Source: DTKD01 sp050948905
GTDB lineage: Bacteria > Armatimonadota > UBA5829
Length of the DNA: 64,000 bases
NCBI GenBank assembly: GCA_050948905.1
Contig: JBMNES010000001.1
Span: 1,178,001 to 1,242,000 of the forward strand
Direction: 5' to 3'
Shown here: in pieces, positions 60,708 through 64,000 of the stretch
How the letters are laid out: every line of letters begins with the position of its first letter
How positions within the stretch are numbered: position 1 is the first letter of the stretch
Program-made: the position numbers and the translations under genes
The notes under the pieces: generated by a model
Told to the model about the DNA's origin: nothing
Databases searched by the model: none
The model's input: the letters and a program-made list of their open reading frames with translations, nothing else

Positions 60708-61973
60708 ATGAGCAAATCTGTGACTGCAGGTCCAAATCCGGCGCCGTCCGGCATTAAGGCGACCTCCCTTTGGATTATTTTGTTGGTGGCCTGGCTCGGC
60801 TGGATGTTCGATGGGATGGAGATGGGGTTGTACTCCGTACTCGCGGCTCCTGCTCTGAAAGATCTTTTGGGCAGGGCCGATACGGGAGTTGTTGGATATT
60901 ATGTCGGTATAATGTTCGCCCTGTTTTTGCTGGGTGCGTCGCTGGGTGGCTTTATATTCGGTCGGATGGGGGACAAATACGGCCGCGTCAAGACCATGAT
61001 CCTCACCATTATCATCTACTCCGTATTCACCGGCCTAAGCGCAGTATCTCAAAACACCTGGCAGTTCGGAATATGCAGATTCATCGGCGCGCTGGGTCTC
61101 GGTGGAGAGTGGGGGCTTGGAGTGGCTCTGGTTATGGAGACATGGCCAAATGCGAGGCGCCCTGTGCTTGCGGGATTGCTCGGTAGTTCCTCAAACGTCG
61201 GGTTTCTGGTCAGTGCGCTCATAAACCGTGCATTCTTCGATGCGCTGGGCTGGAGGCTGATATTTTGCATCGGCATGGTTCCCGCGCTCCTTGCGTTGCC
61301 TATATTTTTTGCAGTCAGAGAACCCGAGCGCTGGGTCAAGGCAAAAGCCAGTGGAGAGAAGCCGGACCTCGGGCAGTTGTTCAAACAGCCGCTGCTAGGC
61401 AAAACTGTCATCGCGTGTTTGTTGTCGAGCGTGGCGATTATCGGCACCTGGGGGGTATTTCAGTGGATACCCACGTGGGTCGACGATTTGGTCGGCGGAA
61501 CCAAAGTACCTCAACGCGCCATTGCCGCAATGTGGATGGCGTTTGGCCAGATCATCGGCGCATTTTTAGGCGGACCGATGGCGGAATGGATGGGCCGTCG
61601 ATGGTCATACATCGTGTTCTGTGTCACCAGCCTGGTCTCAGTAGTTGCTCTTTATGGCTGCGTCACCAGTTTCGGCCCTGCGCTATTGGGACTGGCGTTG
61701 GTGGCGGGTATATGCACAACTACATTCTTCGGATGGCTGCCTCTGTATCTTCCTGAACTGTTCCCGACTCGCATCCGGGCGACTGGAGAGGGTATTACCT
61801 TCAATTTCGGTCGAATAATAGCGGCTGCGGGCGTAGTCTTCGGAATGGGGCAATTGGTGGGCGTTCTCGGAGGATACGCAAAAGCAGCCACGGTTGTCGC
61901 AATGGTCTATGTGTTAGGCCTGGTGCTGATATGGTTCGCCCCTGAGACAAAGGGCCAGAAGCTGCCGGATTAA
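60708..61973 (+). CDS. MFS transporter, metabolite:H+ symporter (AAHS/sialate-like) type
   Basis: 421 aa, 12 predicted membrane spans, AAGGTG before the ATG. Early DGMEMG in span 1 (LGWMFDGMEMGLYS), the loop 2-3 motif GRMGDKYGRVK, the loop 4 ICRFIGALGLGGEWGLG and a C-terminal FPTRIRATGEGITFNFGRI match the aromatic acid / sialic acid symporter groups. The substrate is not predictable. Single gene. Confidence 0.9.
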   Translation: MSKSVTAGPNPAPSGIKATSLWIILLVAWLGWMFDGMEMGLYSVLAAPALKDLLGRADTGVVGYYVGIMFALFLLGASLGGFIFGRMGDKYGRVKTMILTIIIYSVFTGLSAVSQNTWQFGICRFIGALGLGGEWGLGVALVMETWPNARRPVLAGLLGSSSNVGFLVSALINRAFFDALGWRLIFCIGMVPALLALPIFFAVREPERWVKAKASGEKPDLGQLFKQPLLGKTVIACLLSSVAIIGTWGVFQWIPTWVDDLVGGTKVPQRAIAAMWMAFGQIIGAFLGGPMAEWMGRRWSYIVFCVTSLVSVVALYGCVTSFGPALLGLALVAGICTTTFFGWLPLYLPELFPTRIRATGEGITFNFGRIIAAAGVVFGMGQLVGVLGGYAKAATVVAMVYVLGLVLIWFAPETKGQKLPD

Positions 61974-61981
61974 CAGCAGGG

Positions 61982-61996
61982 GGCGGAAAAACCGCC
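61982..61996 (+). terminator. Small hairpin after the MFS gene
   Basis: GGCGG, five A, CCGCC, 9 bp after the stop; weak by itself and followed by the stronger hairpin at 62018. Confidence 0.35.
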
Positions 61997-62017
61997 AGCC
62001 GTTAACCAATAACCAAA

Positions 62018-62041
62018 GTGGCCGGCGAAGATACCGGCCAC
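62018..62041. terminator. Bidirectional terminator between the MFS gene and accA
   Basis: GTGGCCGG/CCGGCCAC, 8-bp stem with 8-nt loop; AATAATTTTAT follows on the plus strand. Confidence 0.75.
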
Positions 62042-62069
62042 AATAATTTTATGAGGTTAGGCCCGTGCG

Positions 62070-63080
62070 TCACCGGCCCTGCTCAGCGACCTCAGCCGTA
62101 ACTACCTCGGCTATGATCTTTTCCTCATAAGCGCCCATGTTTCGGAATTTTTCGTAGCGCTGCTCTAAAAGGTCTTTCGTGTCAATTTTAACCAACTCGT
62201 CGATATGTTTTATCAGCGCAGATTTGAGATTTTTTGCGGCCAGTTCCATATTTCTATGCGCGCCGCCGAGGGGTTCTTTTACGACCTCGTCGATCAGGCC
62301 AAGCTCGTAGCCGCCCTCGCTGGTCACCTTCATCGCCTCCGCGCCATCCTTGCCTCGTGCGGCGTCTTTCCACACTATCGCGGCAAAGCCCTCTGGAGGA
62401 ATTACCGCATATATGGAATGCTCCAGCATCAGCACTCTATCGCCAAGCGCGATTCCTATCGCGCCGCCGCTGCCGCCTTCACCGATCACCACTACGACAA
62501 TCGGGGTCTTCAGAGTCGACATCTCCATCATATTCCGGGCGATGGCCCCGCTGATGCCGCGCTGTTCGGAGCCTACGTTTACATCAGCCGCCGGGGTGTC
62601 GACGAAACAAATCACCGGCCTGTGAAATTTTTCCGCCAGCTTCATCAATCTCAGCGCCTTACGATAACCCTCAGGCTTGGCGCTTCCGAAGTTGCGATAA
62701 CCGCGTTCCTTAATGTCCCGGCCCTTCTGCTGGCCGACAAAGACGACCTGTCGATCATCAAGCGTCGCTATTCCCCCGACCATAGCCGGGTCATCGGCAA
62801 ACATCCTGTCGCCGTGCAGTTCGGTATAATCGTCGAAAATCGTCCGCACATAATCCAGCGTATACGGCCGCTTGGGGTGACGCGCAAGCAGGGTCTTGTC
62901 CCAGGCCGTGAGATTCGAGAATATCTCTTCGATAAGCCGGTCACGGTCGGTCTCTAAAGCGGCGATATCCTGTGAACGATCCTCTCCGCTTTCGGCGGTC
63001 AATCGCTTAATCTCGGCTATCTGCTCATCAAGTTCGGAAATAGGTTTTTCAAAGTCAAGAATGTTCCAACTAGGCGGCAT
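62070..63080 (-). CDS. accA: Acetyl-CoA carboxylase carboxyltransferase, alpha subunit
   Basis: 336 aa. ATG 63080 is chosen because GGAGG abuts ATG 63089 directly but lies 9 nt from 63080. Its start overlaps the end of accD by 11 bp, so the two are coupled. Family blocks: LARHPKRPYTLDYV, ELHGDRMFADDPAMVGGI, GEGGSGGAI and LMLEHSIYAVIPPEG. The usual DTPGAYPGIGAEERGQ reads DTPAADVNVGSEQRGI, a noticeable variant in the CoA-binding loop. Confidence 0.93.
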   Translation of the reverse strand: MPPSWNILDFEKPISELDEQIAEIKRLTAESGEDRSQDIAALETDRDRLIEEIFSNLTAWDKTLLARHPKRPYTLDYVRTIFDDYTELHGDRMFADDPAMVGGIATLDDRQVVFVGQQKGRDIKERGYRNFGSAKPEGYRKALRLMKLAEKFHRPVICFVDTPAADVNVGSEQRGISGAIARNMMEMSTLKTPIVVVVIGEGGSGGAIGIALGDRVLMLEHSIYAVIPPEGFAAIVWKDAARGKDGAEAMKVTSEGGYELGLIDEVVKEPLGGAHRNMELAAKNLKSALIKHIDELVKIDTKDLLEQRYEKFRNMGAYEEKIIAEVVTAEVAEQGR

Positions 63081-63942
63081 CTTCGTCATCCTCCCGATCT
63101 CTGCAGAACTCCAACAGCTTGATCAAGGTGGCTTTGAGTTCCTTACGTGCGACGATTCTGTCGATATGGCCGTGCTCCAGCGCAAACTCCGCTCTGCGGA
63201 AGTTGTCCGGCACGTTGACCACCTGCGCCTGCTTGGCTACCCGGTCAGCGGTAAGCCCGGTCAATAAGCCCGGTTCGGAGATAGTGAAATCACCAAGCGA
63301 ACCATAGCTCGCCAACACACCCGCCAGCGCATTGTCGGTAAGCACCACTATATATGGAATCCCGGCCTCGTGCAGCCTTGCGCAGGCGGCCGAAGTCTTT
63401 GCCATCTGCATCAGCCCCGGCAGCCCCTCCGTGACACGGATACCTCCGGAGGCGATGAACATAATAACGGGCAGGTCGTTTTGAATGGCGAACTCCATAG
63501 CCCGAACGACTCTCTCGCCGACGACTCCGCCCATCGTACCAGCCCAGAAGTAGAAATCGAGCGCACCGATAACCACCGGCCGGCCGTCGATTTCGCCGAC
63601 GCCGGTCACAATCGCCTCTTCCATACCGGTCTTCGCCCGCCATTTGGCCAGCTTGTCGTCATACTCCTCAAAACCGAGCACGTTCACCGTGACCAGGTTC
63701 GCGTCCATCTCCTCAAACGCGCCGTCGTCGATGATACTCTCGATGCGCTCTCTGGCTCCGAGTATGTAGTGATACCCGCACTTATTGCACACGCGCAGGT
63801 TCTTTTGAAGTTCCTTATTAAATAATATCTCGCCGCAGTGCGGACATTTAGTCCACAGTCCATCAGGCAGCGCTTCCACGCTCTGTTTGGCCGTCTTTCG
63901 AGCGGCCCTTGCTTTTCTGCCAAACCAGGGTGCAGGCGTCAT
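63070..63942 (-). CDS. accD: Acetyl-CoA carboxylase carboxyltransferase, beta subunit
   Basis: 290 aa, ATG behind GAGGTG. N-terminal zinc ribbon CPHC (about residue 33) and CNKC (52), then the carboxyltransferase fold: FYFWAGTMGGVVGERVVRA, ASGGIRVTEGLPGLMQMAKTSAA (usual form ASGGARMQEG), and SYGSLGDFTISEP (usual form ASFAMLGD). With AccA it moves the carboxyl group from biotin to acetyl-CoA, the first step of fatty-acid synthesis. The short tail DREDDEDAA is acidic. Confidence 0.93.
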   Translation of the reverse strand: MTPAPWFGRKARAARKTAKQSVEALPDGLWTKCPHCGEILFNKELQKNLRVCNKCGYHYILGARERIESIIDDGAFEEMDANLVTVNVLGFEEYDDKLAKWRAKTGMEEAIVTGVGEIDGRPVVIGALDFYFWAGTMGGVVGERVVRAMEFAIQNDLPVIMFIASGGIRVTEGLPGLMQMAKTSAACARLHEAGIPYIVVLTDNALAGVLASYGSLGDFTISEPGLLTGLTADRVAKQAQVVNVPDNFRRAEFALEHGHIDRIVARKELKATLIKLLEFCRDREDDEDAA

Positions 63943-64000
63943 TTTAACACCTCAATAACCTTACTTAGCCGCCATCATACACGGCAGCCAGCGTTCACAG

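Overview
The window carries about 58 genes on both strands at mid-50s percent GC by eye. The mix suggests a member of the Armatimonadota or a close relative. It includes secreted carbohydrate-active proteins of the DUF4832, DUF4091 and GHL15-like types, Gfo/Idh/MocA oxidoreductases with ThuA-like partners, a CarD regulator, a GYG-rich STN-domain protein and a pilin cluster ending in a DUF4900-like protein. This placement is inference from gene content; there is no rRNA or tRNA here to confirm it. Core metabolism includes the MEP pathway (dxs with type 2 IPP isomerase), shikimate enzymes (aroA, aroC), acetyl-CoA carboxyltransferase (accD, accA), pfkA, queA, thiM, smpB and greA. IorAB and a lone NuoE-like thioredoxin-fold subunit point to ferredoxin-linked metabolism.

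Layout: 1-3575 (minus) holds a DapA-like aldolase, an atypical SDR and selD. 3694-5850 holds a secreted Gly/Tyr-rich protein, smpB and a UDP-xylose synthase. 6094-9341 is a sugar ABC importer without its ATPase. 9331-15105 has walJ, a secreted TIM-barrel protein, and an operon of 2-hydroxyacid dehydrogenase, BadF-type sugar kinase and SIS isomerase, which converges on pfkA. 16062-17189 holds a putative sigma-54 small RNA and a STAS-HATPase fusion. 17173-25800 holds fni, dxs, carD, greA, an HTH protein, queA, a phosphodiester glycosidase and a hemerythrin. 26326-32891 holds an orphan DNA methyltransferase, nuoE, lpd and sugar genes. 33082-36689 holds a GAF/PP2C phosphatase, an RsbW-like kinase and thiM. 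36871-45452 holds pseudopilins, an O-antigen-ligase/TPR protein, a C39 peptidase, an STN protein and a DUF4091 hydrolase. 45524-51822 has two cyclic-di-GMP enzymes around iorAB; the second lies behind a c-di-GMP-I riboswitch. 51959-63942 holds CBS/Gfo/ThuA, an RRM protein, aroC, aroA, an AXE1 esterase, an XRE-ImmA/PIN toxin-antitoxin pair, an MFS transporter and accAD.

Three observations stand out. (1) selD is a selenoprotein gene: an in-frame TGA sits at the catalytic Cys position behind an SD-preceded GTG at 3575, and a hairpin in the SECIS window follows. (2) A consensus sigma-54 -24/-12 promoter on the minus strand at 16276-16261 fires into a ~119-nt transcript ending in a T7-tailed intrinsic terminator. 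Its exposed 5' segment contains an anti-Shine-Dalgarno stretch. (3) A c-di-GMP-I (GEMM) aptamer lies upstream of the GGDEF protein at 49625-51460, and part of its core can re-pair with a downstream 10-nt segment.

Regulatory habits of this genome visible here: many promoters are extended -10 (TGn-TATAAT) or near-consensus sigma-70 with 17-bp spacers. Several genes appear leaderless. Genes often end in hairpins built on GGGTGGCGAT/ATCGCCACCC or GTGGC/GCCAC stems. A dispersed intergenic repeat (core GTCATTTCGAACGGAGTGAG) occurs in several copies.
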